From Tolumonas osonensis (GTDB lineage: Bacteria; Pseudomonadota; Gammaproteobacteria; Enterobacterales; Aeromonadaceae), in the NCBI RefSeq assembly GCF_014202415.1, contig NZ_JACHGR010000002.1:124001-188000 (forward strand): 64,000 nucleotides of DNA, read 5' to 3'. Below the pieces are notes generated by a model that saw nothing but the letters and a program-made list of their open reading frames with translations, searched no databases and had not been told where the DNA came from. Made by a program: the position numbers and the translations under genes. Shown here one piece after another: positions 43,807-53,395 of the stretch (the stretch's first letter is position 1; every line of letters begins with the position of its first letter).

Positions 43807-44880
43807 CTAGCTATTCACGGTAAAAATAGTGCCGGGCTCGGTTTTTCCCGAAAAATAAAGCGAAGAAGCAATTTTTCTCGCTATCCGCTTATAAGTGGCA
43901 GCGAGCTTACCATTAGGATCTGACACTACGATTGGCGTACCATCATCCGATTGTTCACGGATATGAATATGCAGCGGTATCTGTCCCAACAACTCAATAC
44001 CATACTGCTCAGCGACTTTGCTGCCGCCGCCTTCTCCAAAAATTTTCTCTTTATGTCCACATTTGCTGCAGATGTGATAACTCATGTTTTCAATGATACC
44101 CAACACAGGAATATGCACTTTTTCAAACATGGCGATACCTTTTCTGGCATCAATCAACGCCAGATCCTGCGGTGTGGTAATCACCACGGCAGCGGTGGTA
44201 GGCACCTGCTGAGCAATCGTCAGTTGAATGTCGCCCGTGCCCGGCGGTAAATCCACAACCAGATAATCCAGCTCGCCCCAGCGGGTATCATACAGAATCT
44301 GCGAAAGCGCTTTACTGGCCATCGGACCACGCCAGACAGCAGCCTCGCTCTCCGGCACCAGAAAACCAATGCTGTTACAAACGACAGAATGCGCTTTAAC
44401 CGGACGCATGTGCTTTTCATCAATAATTTCGGGATGTGCACCGGCTTTACCAAGCAACATCGGGATGGATGGGCCATAAATATCTGCGTCCAGTAAACCG
44501 ACTTTCGCGCCTTCCTGATGCAGTGCCAAAGCCAGATTGACTGCCGTCGTTGATTTCCCTACCCCGCCTTTTCCTGAACTGACCGCAATAATGTTTTTAA
44601 CCCCCGCAATCGGCGGAACCCCATTTTTGCGGGCGATGGTTTCTACCTGAATATCAAAATGCCACCACACCCGGCTGATATCAGCAACCTGACGGATTCG
44701 TTCATCAAGTACCTCCTGGATTTCGTTTTCCCAGGTCAGGCCGGCAAAAGGCAACTGAATATAGATATGCAGCTTCCGGTCGATGAGCTCGGTTTTTTTC
44801 ACAAAACCGGCAGAAACCAAATCTTTATCCCAGGACGCGGGTTTAAATTCACTTAACAACTGATGGACAGTTTCAATCAC
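43807..44880 (-). CDS. mrp: Mrp/ApbC-family Fe-S cluster carrier ATPase
   Basis: 357 residues. An N-terminal DUF59-like (MIP18) domain (about 1-85) precedes a P-loop ATPase with the deviant Walker A motif G103-KGGVGKS-110, LLDADIYGPSIPMLLG and DLPPGTGD. The C-terminal CSKCGH provides the Cys pair that holds a bridging 4Fe-4S cluster in a dimer. It delivers Fe-S clusters to client enzymes. It is divergent from metG over 126 bp, the usual gammaproteobacterial layout. Confidence 0.95.
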   Translation of the reverse strand: MIETVHQLLSEFKPASWDKDLVSAGFVKKTELIDRKLHIYIQLPFAGLTWENEIQEVLDERIRQVADISRVWWHFDIQVETIARKNGVPPIAGVKNIIAVSSGKGGVGKSTTAVNLALALHQEGAKVGLLDADIYGPSIPMLLGKAGAHPEIIDEKHMRPVKAHSVVCNSIGFLVPESEAAVWRGPMASKALSQILYDTRWGELDYLVVDLPPGTGDIQLTIAQQVPTTAAVVITTPQDLALIDARKGIAMFEKVHIPVLGIIENMSYHICSKCGHKEKIFGEGGGSKVAEQYGIELLGQIPLHIHIREQSDDGTPIVVSDPNGKLAATYKRIARKIASSLYFSGKTEPGTIFTVNS

Positions 44881-45006
44881 AAAGACCCCCTCTAATGGAG
44901 TAAATCACTGATAAATGCTCGAGATAAAAGGCATTGAGCCTAGGCAGTCAGCGCTTAATTCAGGTAACATTGCCATTATTTCCATTCAAAACAAAGTCCG
45001 AACACT

Positions 45007-47037
45007 ATGTCTAGCGCATCAAGAAATATTCTGGTTACCTGTGCCTTACCTTACGCCAACGGTTCTATTCATCTCGGTCATATGCTGGAGCACATCCAGG
45101 CAGATATCTGGGTTCGCTTTCAGCGCATGCGCGGCCATAACATTCATTTTATTTGTGCTGATGACGCCCATGGCACGCCGATCATGCTGAAAGCACAGCA
45201 ACTGGGTATTACACCGGAAGAAATGATTGCAGCGGTTTCCCAGGAGCATCAGACCGATTTCGCCGGCTTCAAAATCAGTTTTGACAACTATCATTCCACG
45301 CACAGTGATGAAAACCGTCAGTTTGCTGAGTCTATCTATACGAAACTGAAAGAGAACGGGTTCATCAAGAGCAGAACTATTTCTCAGCTTTTCGATCCAG
45401 AAAAGACCATGTTCCTGCCGGATCGCTTTGTAAAAGGCACTTGTCCAAAATGTAAGGCACCGGATCAATACGGTGATAACTGTGAAGTGTGTGGCGCAAC
45501 TTACAGCCCGACCGAACTGATCAATCCTAAATCAGCTGTATCAGGCGCAACGCCGGTCATGAAAGATACCGAGCATTATTTCTTCGACCTGCCGCAGTTT
45601 GCTGACATGCTGAAAGCATGGACTACCTCTGGTGCCCTGCAGGATGAAATTGCCAACAAACTGAACGAATGGTTCACCTCTGGTCTGCAGCAGTGGGATA
45701 TCACCCGTGATGCGCCTTACTTTGGTTTTGAAATCCCGGACGCACCAGGCAAATATTTCTATGTATGGCTGGATGCGCCTATCGGCTACATGGGCTCATT
45801 CAAGAATCTTTGTAACAAACGTGGCGACATCGATTTTGATGCCTTCTGGGGTGAAAACAGCGATGCGGAACTGTATCACTTCATCGGTAAAGACATCGTT
45901 TACTTCCACAGTTTGTTCTGGCCAGCCATGCTGCACGGTTCTGGCTATCGCAAGCCAAGCAACGTTTTCGTACATGGTTATGTGACCGTCAACGGTGCCA
46001 AGATGTCCAAGTCCCGTGGTACGTTCATTAAAGCATCCACTTACCTGCAACATCTGGATCCCGAATGTCTGCGTTATTACTACGCGGCCAAACTGAACAA
46101 CCGTATCGATGATCTGGACCTGAATCTGGAAGATTTCGTTGCCCGTGTTAACAGTGACGTCGTGAACAAACTGGTTAACCTGGCATCCCGTACCGCCAGC
46201 TTCATCTGCAAACGTTTTGACGGCAAACTGGCCGATACACTGTCTGAACCTGCGCTGTTTAAAACCTTCACCGATGCCAGCGAGCGTATTGCTGAGGCGT
46301 ATGAAAAACGCGAATACAGCCGTGCCATCCGTGACATTATGGCGCTGGCGGATGAAGCTAACCGTTATGTTGACGAAAAAGCACCCTGGGTTATCGCCAA
46401 ACAGGAAGGTCAGGAAGCAGAACTGTCTGCTGTCTGTTCAACCACGATTAACCTGTTCCGCGTGTTAATGACTTACCTGAAACCAGTCATGCCTGAGCTG
46501 GCCGCCCGCGCCGAATCGTTCCTGAATGTCACGCTGAACTGGGCAGATATTGAACAGCCGCTGCTGGCGCATACCGTTTCGCCATTTAAAGCACTGTTTA
46601 CCCGTGTTGATCCGGTGAAAGTGGCCGCGATGGTTGAAGCATCGAAAGAAGAAGCTCAGGCAGCCGCTGCGCCTAAAGTAACCGGCCCGCTGGCAGACGA
46701 ACCTATCGCCCCCGAAATTACTTATGACGATTTCGCTAAACTTGATCTGCGCGTCGCTCTGATCAAGAAGGCTGAAGCCGTACCGGAAGCAGATAAACTG
46801 CTGCGTCTGCAGCTTGATCTGGGCGGTGAAGTTCGTCAGGTATTTGCTGGTATCAAATCCGCCTATTCTCCTGAACAACTGGAAGGTAAACTGACCGTGA
46901 TGGTCGCAAACCTGGCTCCACGTAAAATGCGTTTTGGTATGTCCGAAGGCATGGTTTTAGCTGCCGGCCCGGGTGGAAAAGATCTGTTTATTCTCGAACC
47001 TCATGCAGGCGCTCAGCCAGGCATGCGTGTGAAATAA
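45007..47037 (+). CDS. metG: Methionyl-tRNA synthetase
   Basis: 676 residues, the long dimeric form. The class I signatures are [10 protein letters not shown] (HIGH) and [10 protein letters not shown] (KMSKS). The zinc knuckle has four cysteines in [17 protein letters not shown]. The C-terminal 110 residues form the EMAPII/Trbp-like tRNA-binding and dimerisation domain ([24 protein letters not shown]). The start codon lacks a strong Shine-Dalgarno. The dsbA-like gene follows by 12 bp and may be co-transcribed. Confidence 0.98.
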   Translation: MSSASRNILVTCALPYANGSIHLGHMLEHIQADIWVRFQRMRGHNIHFICADDAHGTPIMLKAQQLGITPEEMIAAVSQEHQTDFAGFKISFDNYHSTHSDENRQFAESIYTKLKENGFIKSRTISQLFDPEKTMFLPDRFVKGTCPKCKAPDQYGDNCEVCGATYSPTELINPKSAVSGATPVMKDTEHYFFDLPQFADMLKAWTTSGALQDEIANKLNEWFTSGLQQWDITRDAPYFGFEIPDAPGKYFYVWLDAPIGYMGSFKNLCNKRGDIDFDAFWGENSDAELYHFIGKDIVYFHSLFWPAMLHGSGYRKPSNVFVHGYVTVNGAKMSKSRGTFIKASTYLQHLDPECLRYYYAAKLNNRIDDLDLNLEDFVARVNSDVVNKLVNLASRTASFICKRFDGKLADTLSEPALFKTFTDASERIAEAYEKREYSRAIRDIMALADEANRYVDEKAPWVIAKQEGQEAELSAVCSTTINLFRVLMTYLKPVMPELAARAESFLNVTLNWADIEQPLLAHTVSPFKALFTRVDPVKVAAMVEASKEEAQAAAAPKVTGPLADEPIAPEITYDDFAKLDLRVALIKKAEAVPEADKLLRLQLDLGGEVRQVFAGIKSAYSPEQLEGKLTVMVANLAPRKMRFGMSEGMVLAAGPGGKDLFILEPHAGAQPGMRVK

Positions 47038-47049
47038 CAAGGATATCAA

Positions 47050-47784
47050 ATGAAATTAAAAACTCTGGCGACCGCCCTGCTGGGCGGTATGCTGACTTTC
47101 AGCTCTGTTGCCGCAGAAATGACCAAAACTGAAGTCGAGAAAATCGTGCGTGAATATCTGGTTTCCAATCCAGAGATCCTGATTGAAATGTCTAATGCAC
47201 TGCGCGTCAAACAGGAAATGCAACAGAATGAAACGGATAAGGCATTGCTGAAAAAGCATAGCGATCAGCTGTTCCGTCAGGCTGACGATCCTGTTACCGG
47301 AAATCCGAAAGGCAGCCTGACCATTGTTGAGTTTGTTGACTACAACTGCGGTTATTGCAAACGCTCCGCCCCATTAGTGCAGGAGTTGCTGAAAAAAGAT
47401 CAGGACATTCGTTATATCTATAAAGAATTTCCTATCCTGAGCGATACCTCTGTTTATGCCTCTAAAGCGGCACTGGCAGTCAACGCTCTGTTCCCGGCAA
47501 AATATGCATCATTCCATGATGCATTGATGGCACATAAAGGTCCTTTCAAAACAAACGAAGATATTGCCACTGTTGCCAAAAATCTGGGGCTGGACTGGGA
47601 TAAAATCGCTGAAAAAGTAAAAGATCCAGCGATTGAACGTAAAATTGCAGCCAACCATGCAATGGCCCAGGCACTGAACATCACTGGTACACCGGCATTC
47701 ATCGTCGGCGATCAGCTGATGCGCGGCGCACCTCAAACATTGGGAATGCTGGAAGAAAGTGTAAAACAGGCCCGCGCCAAATAA
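47050..47784 (+). CDS. Periplasmic DsbA-family thiol:disulfide oxidoreductase (ScsC/BdbD-like)
   Basis: 244 residues: a signal peptide ending SSVAA, a helical N-terminal extension of about 70 residues, then a thioredoxin fold with the active site CGYC in FVDYNCGYCKRSAPLVQ and the cis-Pro loop GTPAFIVGD. The extension resembles the trimerisation region of ScsC/Com1-like proteins, so isomerase-type activity is possible. It sits 12 bp after metG; the two have no obvious functional link. Confidence 0.9.
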   Translation: MKLKTLATALLGGMLTFSSVAAEMTKTEVEKIVREYLVSNPEILIEMSNALRVKQEMQQNETDKALLKKHSDQLFRQADDPVTGNPKGSLTIVEFVDYNCGYCKRSAPLVQELLKKDQDIRYIYKEFPILSDTSVYASKAALAVNALFPAKYASFHDALMAHKGPFKTNEDIATVAKNLGLDWDKIAEKVKDPAIERKIAANHAMAQALNITGTPAFIVGDQLMRGAPQTLGMLEESVKQARAK

Positions 47785-47802
47785 CCAACCATATCGTTGA
47801 TT

Positions 47803-47833
47803 GAGCGGGGCAAGATGCCCCGCTCTTCCTTTT
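47803..47833 (+). terminator. Intrinsic terminator of the metG-dsbA-like unit
   Basis: GAGCGGGGCA / TGCCCCGCTC, 10 bp perfect, loop AGA, followed by TTCCTTTT. The next gene starts 18 bp on. Confidence 0.9.
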
Positions 47834-47851
47834 ATCAATCCAGGGTGTTTT

Positions 47852-48997
47852 GTGAATCAGCTGAATCTTGATCTGGCCGCATTTATGCGGGACTACTGGC
47901 AAAAAAAACCGACTGTTTTGCGTGGTGCCTACGCGCCCTTTACTGATCCTGTTACACCGGACGAACTCGCAGGATTGGCGACCGAAGAACAGGTTGAAAG
48001 CCGTCTGGTTACTTTCACCGATGGTAAATGGAAAGCCGAACATGGTCCGTTTGACGATTATAGTCAGCTGGGTGAAAGTCACTGGGCCCTGCTGGTTCAG
48101 GCAACGGATCACTGGATAAAGCCGGTTGCAGATCTCATCACGCCATTCCGCGGTTTACCTAACTGGCGGATTGATGATGTCATGATCTCCTACTCTGTAC
48201 CGGGTGGTGGTGTTGGCCCGCATGTCGATCAATATGATGTATTCATCATTCAGGGTGCTGGCAGCCGTCGCTGGCGGGTAGGAGCAAATATACCGACAGA
48301 GCAGTTTGTCGAAACGCCCGGTTTGCTGCATGTAGACCAGTTTGAACCGATCATTGATGTGGAACTGCAATCCGGTGATATTCTTTATATTCCTCCGGGA
48401 TTCCCCCACGACGGTTACGCCATCACCGAAGCAATGAGCTACTCCATCGGGTACCGGGCGCCGAATCAGCAGGATCTCTTCTCATCTTTCGCTGACTTCT
48501 TATTGCAGGAAGATGCCGGGCAGGTCCGTTATACCGATTCGGAGCGTGAGCTGACCACTGAACCAGGTCTGGTTACCGCTACCGACGTGTGTGCACTTCG
48601 TGATCTGATGCAATCGTTGATGCACGATGAAAAGCTGTTTTCAAAATGGCTGGGAACGTATCTGAGTCAGGCAAAACATGAGCTGAATATTTTGCCTCAG
48701 GAATGGGATCTGATCCCGGATGAGCTGATTCCGGCGCTGGAAGCAGAAGATGAGCTATACCGCTTGGGCGGACTACGTTGCCTCTATTTCCCTGCGTTGC
48801 CGGATCACTGTTTCGTGAACGGTGAACAACTGCAGATCCCGGAAGGTGGCCAGGAGTTGGCTCATCTGATGTGTAACAGCACCACGCTGACACTCAATGA
48901 GTTGCAACCGTATATTGATAACCCGGTACTGGTTGACTGGATCTGTTACTGGTTTAACCAGGGTTACTGGTATCTGGCTTCCGATGCCGAGGAGTAA
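47852..48997 (+). CDS. roxA: Ribosomal protein L16 arginine 3-hydroxylase (JmjC/cupin)
   Basis: 381 residues, matching E. coli YcfD/RoxA in length and start (NQLNLDLAAFMRDYWQKKPTVL). The start is a GTG at 47852 after GGGTG; the frame is open further but into the terminator. The iron ligands H124 and D126 in GPHVDQYDVF, and a C-terminal winged-helix dimer domain, are present. It is a 2-oxoglutarate and Fe(II) oxygenase that hydroxylates an Arg in L16. Its promoter must lie upstream of or within the terminator region. Confidence 0.92.
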   Translation: MNQLNLDLAAFMRDYWQKKPTVLRGAYAPFTDPVTPDELAGLATEEQVESRLVTFTDGKWKAEHGPFDDYSQLGESHWALLVQATDHWIKPVADLITPFRGLPNWRIDDVMISYSVPGGGVGPHVDQYDVFIIQGAGSRRWRVGANIPTEQFVETPGLLHVDQFEPIIDVELQSGDILYIPPGFPHDGYAITEAMSYSIGYRAPNQQDLFSSFADFLLQEDAGQVRYTDSERELTTEPGLVTATDVCALRDLMQSLMHDEKLFSKWLGTYLSQAKHELNILPQEWDLIPDELIPALEAEDELYRLGGLRCLYFPALPDHCFVNGEQLQIPEGGQELAHLMCNSTTLTLNELQPYIDNPVLVDWICYWFNQGYWYLASDAEE

Positions 48998-49057
48998 TAC
49001 CACGCTCCCCGTCGGCATCTGAAAACCGCCACCATACATATTTTCTTTGAACAAATT

Positions 49058-49297
49058 CTAATTCAGTAAATAACGAACAGCGGTGCGCATATTGGATGCG
49101 CGCCCTTTTACACCGCCTAAACAATCGCAGGCAAGAAATTCACTACCTGCCGCATCAATTCTGACTTCGCCTACCCGGCATGGCCAGCCATTCACATCCT
49201 GCTGACGAATCATCCATTGCTGTCCGACGCGCTCCTCCGCAAATACTCCCGGATACACTTCATGACCCACATAAAATCCATTAACAAAAACACTCAT
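49058..49297 (-). CDS. 79-residue protein of unknown function behind LexA-type boxes
   Basis: The ATG at 49297 is preceded by AGGAG 7 bases upstream, which decides the start over 49351. The protein (MSVFVNGFYVGHEVYPGVF...) is soluble, predicted mostly beta strand with a C-terminal helix (MRTAVRYLLN), and has Cys residues in WPC and ACDCLGG. I recognise no family; it is not DinI, YebG, SulA or TisB by sequence. Two SOS-box sequences lie 39 and 77 bp upstream, so induction after DNA damage is likely. It stands alone, convergent with roxA. Confidence 0.75.
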   Translation of the reverse strand: MSVFVNGFYVGHEVYPGVFAEERVGQQWMIRQQDVNGWPCRVGEVRIDAAGSEFLACDCLGGVKGRASNMRTAVRYLLN

Positions 49298-49335
49298 AGT
49301 GCGCTCCTGTTGATTGATGCTTGCTTCATGCACTG

Positions 49336-49389
49336 CTGTATATATGAACAAAACAGCGTATGGAAATAATCTACTGTATTTATATACAG
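49336..49389 (-). promoter_or_regulatory. Tandem LexA (SOS) boxes
   Basis: CTGTATTTATATACAG (49374-49389) fully matches CTGT-N8-ACAG with the preferred AT-rich centre and is flanked by TA on both sides. CTGTATATATGAACAA (49336-49351) deviates only at the final base. A possible -35 (TTGCTA) and -10 (TAGATT) on the minus strand bracket the first box. Tandem boxes are typical of tightly held SOS genes. Confidence 0.75.
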
Positions 49390-49436
49390 TATAGCAAGTT
49401 TATTTTCTCAACTTTGTATTTAGTTGTGAGTGCACC

Positions 49437-49487
49437 AAACAAAAGCAATTCATGTATCTCATGGTCAACCCGCGCATGCTTTTGTTT
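49437..49487. repeat. 11-bp perfect inverted repeat upstream of eat
   Basis: AAACAAAAGCA (49437-49447) and TGCTTTTGTTT (49477-49487) are exact complements with a 29-bp spacer. At about 235 bp from the presumed sigma-54 start it could be an enhancer site; this is inference. Confidence 0.45.
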
Positions 49488-49694
49488 TAATTTGTTCGGA
49501 TAAAAACCAGTTTTGCAGGATAAAAGCACAAAAAAGGACGACCGCCTTATGATGTGTGCTTGTTATTCCCCTCGCATCTGCGATTTTATGGTGCACCAGT
49601 GATCCAAAAAGATCGGGTGAATACATCTCTTCAGACTTCACGCTAAAACACTAACTAACTGATTTTATTTAAATAAATAATAAAAATAATGAGT

Positions 49695-49710
49695 TGGCAT
49701 GTCCTTTGTA
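49695..49710 (+). promoter_or_regulatory. Sigma-54-type -24/-12 promoter of eat-eutBC
   Basis: TGGCATG-TCCT-TTGTA matches TGGCAYG-N4-TTGCW with one change (C to T in the -12 element). In Pseudomonas aeruginosa the same eat-eutBC genes are driven by a sigma-54 activator, EatR, which supports the reading. No such activator gene is in the window. Confidence 0.5.
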
Positions 49711-49722
49711 ATACGTATGTGT

Positions 49723-49738
49723 CGTGATAAAGATCACA
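49723..49738. promoter_or_regulatory. CRP-like site before eat
   Basis: CGTGA-TAAAGA-TCACA matches 9 of 10 consensus arm bases. It begins at about the start point expected from the sigma-54 element and ends 21 bp before the ATG, so binding would more likely repress. The core GTGAT-N4-ATCAC also resembles an FNR site. Confidence 0.5.
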
Positions 49739-49759
49739 TAACAATACAGAGGAACTATC

Positions 49760-51145
49760 ATGCAAAAGGACAATGCAGCACCGGGATTGAAACGGACACT
49801 CGGTAAATTTCATCTATGGGGTATCGCAGTTGGTCTGGTTATCTCCGGTGAATACTTTGGCTGGAGTTATGGCTGGGCTCAGGCCGGCACATTAGGATTT
49901 ATGGTTACCGCACTGCTGATCGCTGCGATGTATACCGCGTTCATTTTCAGTTTCACCGAATTAACCACCTCCATTCCTCATGCAGGCGGCCCGTTTGCCT
50001 ATGCTTATCGCGCCTTTGGTCCGGTCGGTGGTTATATCGCCGGTTTTGCAACGCTGGTCGAATTCGTGTTTGCACCGCCAGCCATTGCCATGGCGATTGG
50101 CGCCTACCTGAATGTACAGTTTCCGGCTCTGGATCCTAAACTGATCGCCGTCGGTGCTTATCTGGTATTCATGGCACTGAATATGGTGGGTGTCAGTATC
50201 GCAGCCACTTTCGAGTTATGTGTCACCATTCTGGCTATTGTTGAATTGCTGGTGTTTATGGGCGTTGTGTCGCCGGGTTTCTCAATCACCAACTTCGTTG
50301 CCAATGGCTGGGCCGGCAGCAATGAATTCTCGGCCACTGCTGTTTCCGGTATCTTCGCTGCGATTCCGTTCGCGATCTGGTTCTTCCTGGCGATTGAAGG
50401 TGCCGCAATGGCAGCCGAAGAAGCCAAAGATCCCAAGAAAACCATACCGGTTGCCTTTATTGCCGGCATTCTGACCTTGGTTATTCTGGCTATCGGCGTG
50501 ATGATTTTTGCTGGTGGCGCTGGTGACTGGAGCAAACTGGCTAATATCAACGACCCTCTGCCTCAGGCGATGAAAATGATTGTGGGTGATTCCAGTGGCT
50601 GGTTACATATGCTGGTATGGCTGGGTCTGTTTGGTCTGATTGCCTCCTTCCACGGCATCATCATGGGTTATTCCCGTCAGATCTTTGCACTTGCCCGTGC
50701 CGGCTTCCTGCCTAAATCACTGTCAGCTGTTAATAGCCGTTTCCAGACACCGCACCGGGCTATTCTGGCGGGTGGTATCGTGGGTATCGCTGCCATTTTC
50801 TCGGACAATCTGATCGTTATCGGTGGCCTGCCACTAACCGCAAATATCGTGACCATGTCTGTGTTCGGCGCTATCGTGATGTACATTATCTCGATGGCAG
50901 CCCTGTTTAAACTGCGTCGTACTGAGCCAAATCTGGAACGTCCGTTTTCCGCCCCACTCTATCCATTTGCGCCTGCCCTGGCACTTGGCCTGGCAGGGTT
51001 GTGCCTCGTTGCCATGATTTATTACAACACACTGTTGTCCTTGATCTTTGCAGGTCTGTTTGTTGCCGGTTTCATTTATTTCAAAGCCACTCACAGCAAT
51101 GAAGAGATGCAGGAAGGTAATGAATTGCTACAAGCGCAGGGTTAG
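49760..51145 (+). CDS. eat: Ethanolamine permease (APC family)
   Basis: 461 residues with about twelve helices. The N-terminus (LGKFHLWGIAVGLVISGEYFGWSYGWAQAG) and TSIPHAGGPFAYAYRAFGP are typical of the bacterial ethanolamine transporter. It takes up ethanolamine across the inner membrane. CAGAGG lies before the ATG. eutB follows by 10 bp and eutC overlaps eutB, so the three form the compact eat-eutBC operon found outside the microcompartment type. Confidence 0.95.
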   Translation: MQKDNAAPGLKRTLGKFHLWGIAVGLVISGEYFGWSYGWAQAGTLGFMVTALLIAAMYTAFIFSFTELTTSIPHAGGPFAYAYRAFGPVGGYIAGFATLVEFVFAPPAIAMAIGAYLNVQFPALDPKLIAVGAYLVFMALNMVGVSIAATFELCVTILAIVELLVFMGVVSPGFSITNFVANGWAGSNEFSATAVSGIFAAIPFAIWFFLAIEGAAMAAEEAKDPKKTIPVAFIAGILTLVILAIGVMIFAGGAGDWSKLANINDPLPQAMKMIVGDSSGWLHMLVWLGLFGLIASFHGIIMGYSRQIFALARAGFLPKSLSAVNSRFQTPHRAILAGGIVGIAAIFSDNLIVIGGLPLTANIVTMSVFGAIVMYIISMAALFKLRRTEPNLERPFSAPLYPFAPALALGLAGLCLVAMIYYNTLLSLIFAGLFVAGFIYFKATHSNEEMQEGNELLQAQG

Positions 51146-51155
51146 AGGAATCAGT

Positions 51156-52547
51156 ATGTACCGTACGACCATAGGTCAGCGCACTTATCAGTTCCCTGAT
51201 TTGAAAAGCCTGATGGCCAAAGCCAGCCCTGCCCGTTCGGGGGATTATCTGGCGGGGGTGGCGGCAGCTACTGCTGAAGAGCGCATGGCGGCAAAGATCT
51301 GTCTGGCAGATCTGCCTTTGAAAACATTTTTAAATAACGTTCTTATCCCCTATGAAGAAGATGAGATTACCCGTCTGATTGTTGATGAGCATGATGTGCA
51401 GGCATTCTCGCTGATCAACCACCTGACTGTCGGCGATTTCCGCGACTGGTTACTCAGTGAACAGGCCGACACCATTACGTTGTCCCGCCTGGCTCCTGGG
51501 CTGACACCGGAAATGGTTGCTGCAGTCAGTAAATTAATGCGCAATCAGGATTTGATCCTGGTTGCGAAGAAATGTCAGGTCATCACAAAATTCAGAAATA
51601 CCATCGGATTACCGGGTCGCTTGAGTGTGCGTCTGCAACCCAATCATCCGACGGATGCCTTACCAGGTATTGCGGCAGCCATGCTGGATGGTTTGTTATA
51701 TGGCAGTGGTGATGCTGTGGTGGGAATTAATCCGGCAACGGACAGTCTGCCGGGGCTGGCGAAACTGAACCACATGCTGGATGAAGTCATTCACCGGTTT
51801 GAAATTCCGACGCAGTCCTGTGTGCTGACACATGTCACGAATACCATTGAACTGATTAACCGGGGCGTTCCTGTCGACCTGGTTTTCCAGTCTATCGCCG
51901 GAACAGAAAAGGCCAATGCCGGTTTCGGTGTGAATTTGGCCATTCTGGCCGAAGCCGAAGCCGCAGCGCAGAGTCTGCAACGTGGCACGATTGGCAATAA
52001 TGTCATGTATTTTGAAACTGGCCAGGGCAGCTGTCTTTCAGCAAATGCGCACGCCGGTATAGATCAACAGACCTGTGAGGCCCGAGCCTATGCCGTCGCC
52101 CGCAAATTCAAACCGTTGCTAACCAATACGGTAGTGGGCTTTATCGGGCCCGAATATCTCTATGATGGTAAACAAATCATTCGCGCCGGACTGGAAGATC
52201 ACTTCTGTGGAAAATTACTGGGGGTTCCTCTTGGCTGTGACGTCTGCTACACCAACCATGCCGAGGCCGATCAGGATGACATGGACACATTACTGACCCT
52301 GCTGGCCGCAGCCGGGCTCACGTTCCTGATCGGTGTTCCGGGTGCCGATGACATCATGCTGAACTATCAGAGCACCTCCTTTCATGATGCGCTCTATATC
52401 CGGGAATTACTGGGCCTTAAACGTGCTCCGGAATTTGACGAATGGCTGGAAAAAATGCGGCTGATCGACACGCAGGGCCATCTGCTGGATCCATCGAAAC
52501 AACATCCGTTACTGACACAATTACCTTGTTTGGGGAGTGCAGCATGA
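51156..52547 (+). CDS. eutB: Ethanolamine ammonia-lyase large subunit
   Basis: 463 residues. With EutC it forms the adenosylcobalamin-dependent lyase that splits ethanolamine to acetaldehyde and ammonia. The barrel segments NHLTVGDFRDWLLS, RLSVRLQPNHPTDALPGIAAAM, IAGTEKANAGFGVN and FETGQGSCLSANAH are the family's. The ATG at 51156 has AGAGG; the frame runs back over the end of eat without similarity. There are no microcompartment genes, so acetaldehyde is handled in the cytoplasm. Its stop overlaps the eutC start by 4 bp. Confidence 0.97.
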   Translation: MYRTTIGQRTYQFPDLKSLMAKASPARSGDYLAGVAAATAEERMAAKICLADLPLKTFLNNVLIPYEEDEITRLIVDEHDVQAFSLINHLTVGDFRDWLLSEQADTITLSRLAPGLTPEMVAAVSKLMRNQDLILVAKKCQVITKFRNTIGLPGRLSVRLQPNHPTDALPGIAAAMLDGLLYGSGDAVVGINPATDSLPGLAKLNHMLDEVIHRFEIPTQSCVLTHVTNTIELINRGVPVDLVFQSIAGTEKANAGFGVNLAILAEAEAAAQSLQRGTIGNNVMYFETGQGSCLSANAHAGIDQQTCEARAYAVARKFKPLLTNTVVGFIGPEYLYDGKQIIRAGLEDHFCGKLLGVPLGCDVCYTNHAEADQDDMDTLLTLLAAAGLTFLIGVPGADDIMLNYQSTSFHDALYIRELLGLKRAPEFDEWLEKMRLIDTQGHLLDPSKQHPLLTQLPCLGSAA

Positions 52548-53341
52548 GCCACACTTTAATTCATCAGAACCCATGGGATGAACTGCGTCAGTTCACCGCC
52601 GCCCGCATCGCACTTGGGCGTACCGGAAACAGCTTGCCGACAAAAGAACTGCTGAAATTTGGTCTTGCGCATGCTCAGGCCCGGGATGCCGTCCATCTGC
52701 CATTCGCCGCAGAAACATTAGCCGAAGAATTACATCAGCAGGGATTCACCACGCTACAGGCACACAGTGCCGCACCTGATCGGGAAACCTACCTGCGCCG
52801 CCCCGACCTGGGACGTCAGCTGGCAACAGAATCCCGTGAATGGTTGCAGCACCAGGCTGAACCGGTTGATTTAATCATTGTGGTTGGTGATGGTCTGTCA
52901 TCGACGGCCATCCATCGCAATACGGTTCCTTTTTTACTGGAATTACGACCCCGACTGGAAGCGCTGGGCATTAAAACAGGTCCTGTTGTTTTAACCCGGC
53001 AAGCCCGTGTGGCGGTGGGTGACGATATTGGCGAACACTTAAAAGCAAAGGCCGTCGCGGTTCTGATCGGTGAACGGCCAGGCCTCTCCTCCCCGGACAG
53101 CCTCGGGATTTATCTGACCTGGTCGCCTAAAGTCGGTTTACTGGACTCGGAACGGAATTGTATTTCGAACATCAGACCGGAAGGTCTCAATTACCCGGAA
53201 GCGGCCCATAAACTCAGCTGGCTGCTGAATGAAGCGTTTCGTCGCCATATCAGCGGCATAAATCTGAAAGATGAGAGCGATGACGCACCGGATATTCTCT
53301 TGCAACAAAAAACATCAACTACACTGAATATAGTGTCCTAA
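52544..53341 (+). CDS. eutC: Ethanolamine ammonia-lyase small subunit
   Basis: 265 residues. Family marks are PWDELRQFTAARIALGRTGNSLPT, DLIIVVGDGLSSTAIHRN, ARVAVGDDIGE and GERPGLSSPDSLGIYLTW. EutC contributes to binding the cobalamin cofactor. ATGA overlap with eutB and the GGGGAG ahead of it show translational coupling. A terminator follows. Confidence 0.97.
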   Translation: MSHTLIHQNPWDELRQFTAARIALGRTGNSLPTKELLKFGLAHAQARDAVHLPFAAETLAEELHQQGFTTLQAHSAAPDRETYLRRPDLGRQLATESREWLQHQAEPVDLIIVVGDGLSSTAIHRNTVPFLLELRPRLEALGIKTGPVVLTRQARVAVGDDIGEHLKAKAVAVLIGERPGLSSPDSLGIYLTWSPKVGLLDSERNCISNIRPEGLNYPEAAHKLSWLLNEAFRRHISGINLKDESDDAPDILLQQKTSTTLNIVS

Positions 53342-53395
53342 TTCGTCCACCCTTCCTGTTGTTTGTTGTGAATCCTCGTTGTCCGATGTTTTTTT

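Larger units (their letters stand above)
49298..49759. other. Divergent control region of the 79-aa gene and eat
   Basis: 462 bp without a gene I can support. From left to right it has two LexA-type boxes, a long 11-bp inverted repeat, about 200 bp without a clear element, a sigma-54-like promoter and a CRP-like site, each listed separately. Confidence 0.65.

Noticed and set aside
49728-49738. FNR site before eat instead of CRP
   Set aside because: The arms fit the CRP consensus better (9 of 10) than TTGAT-N4-ATCAA, though the overlap of the two patterns prevents a firm choice.
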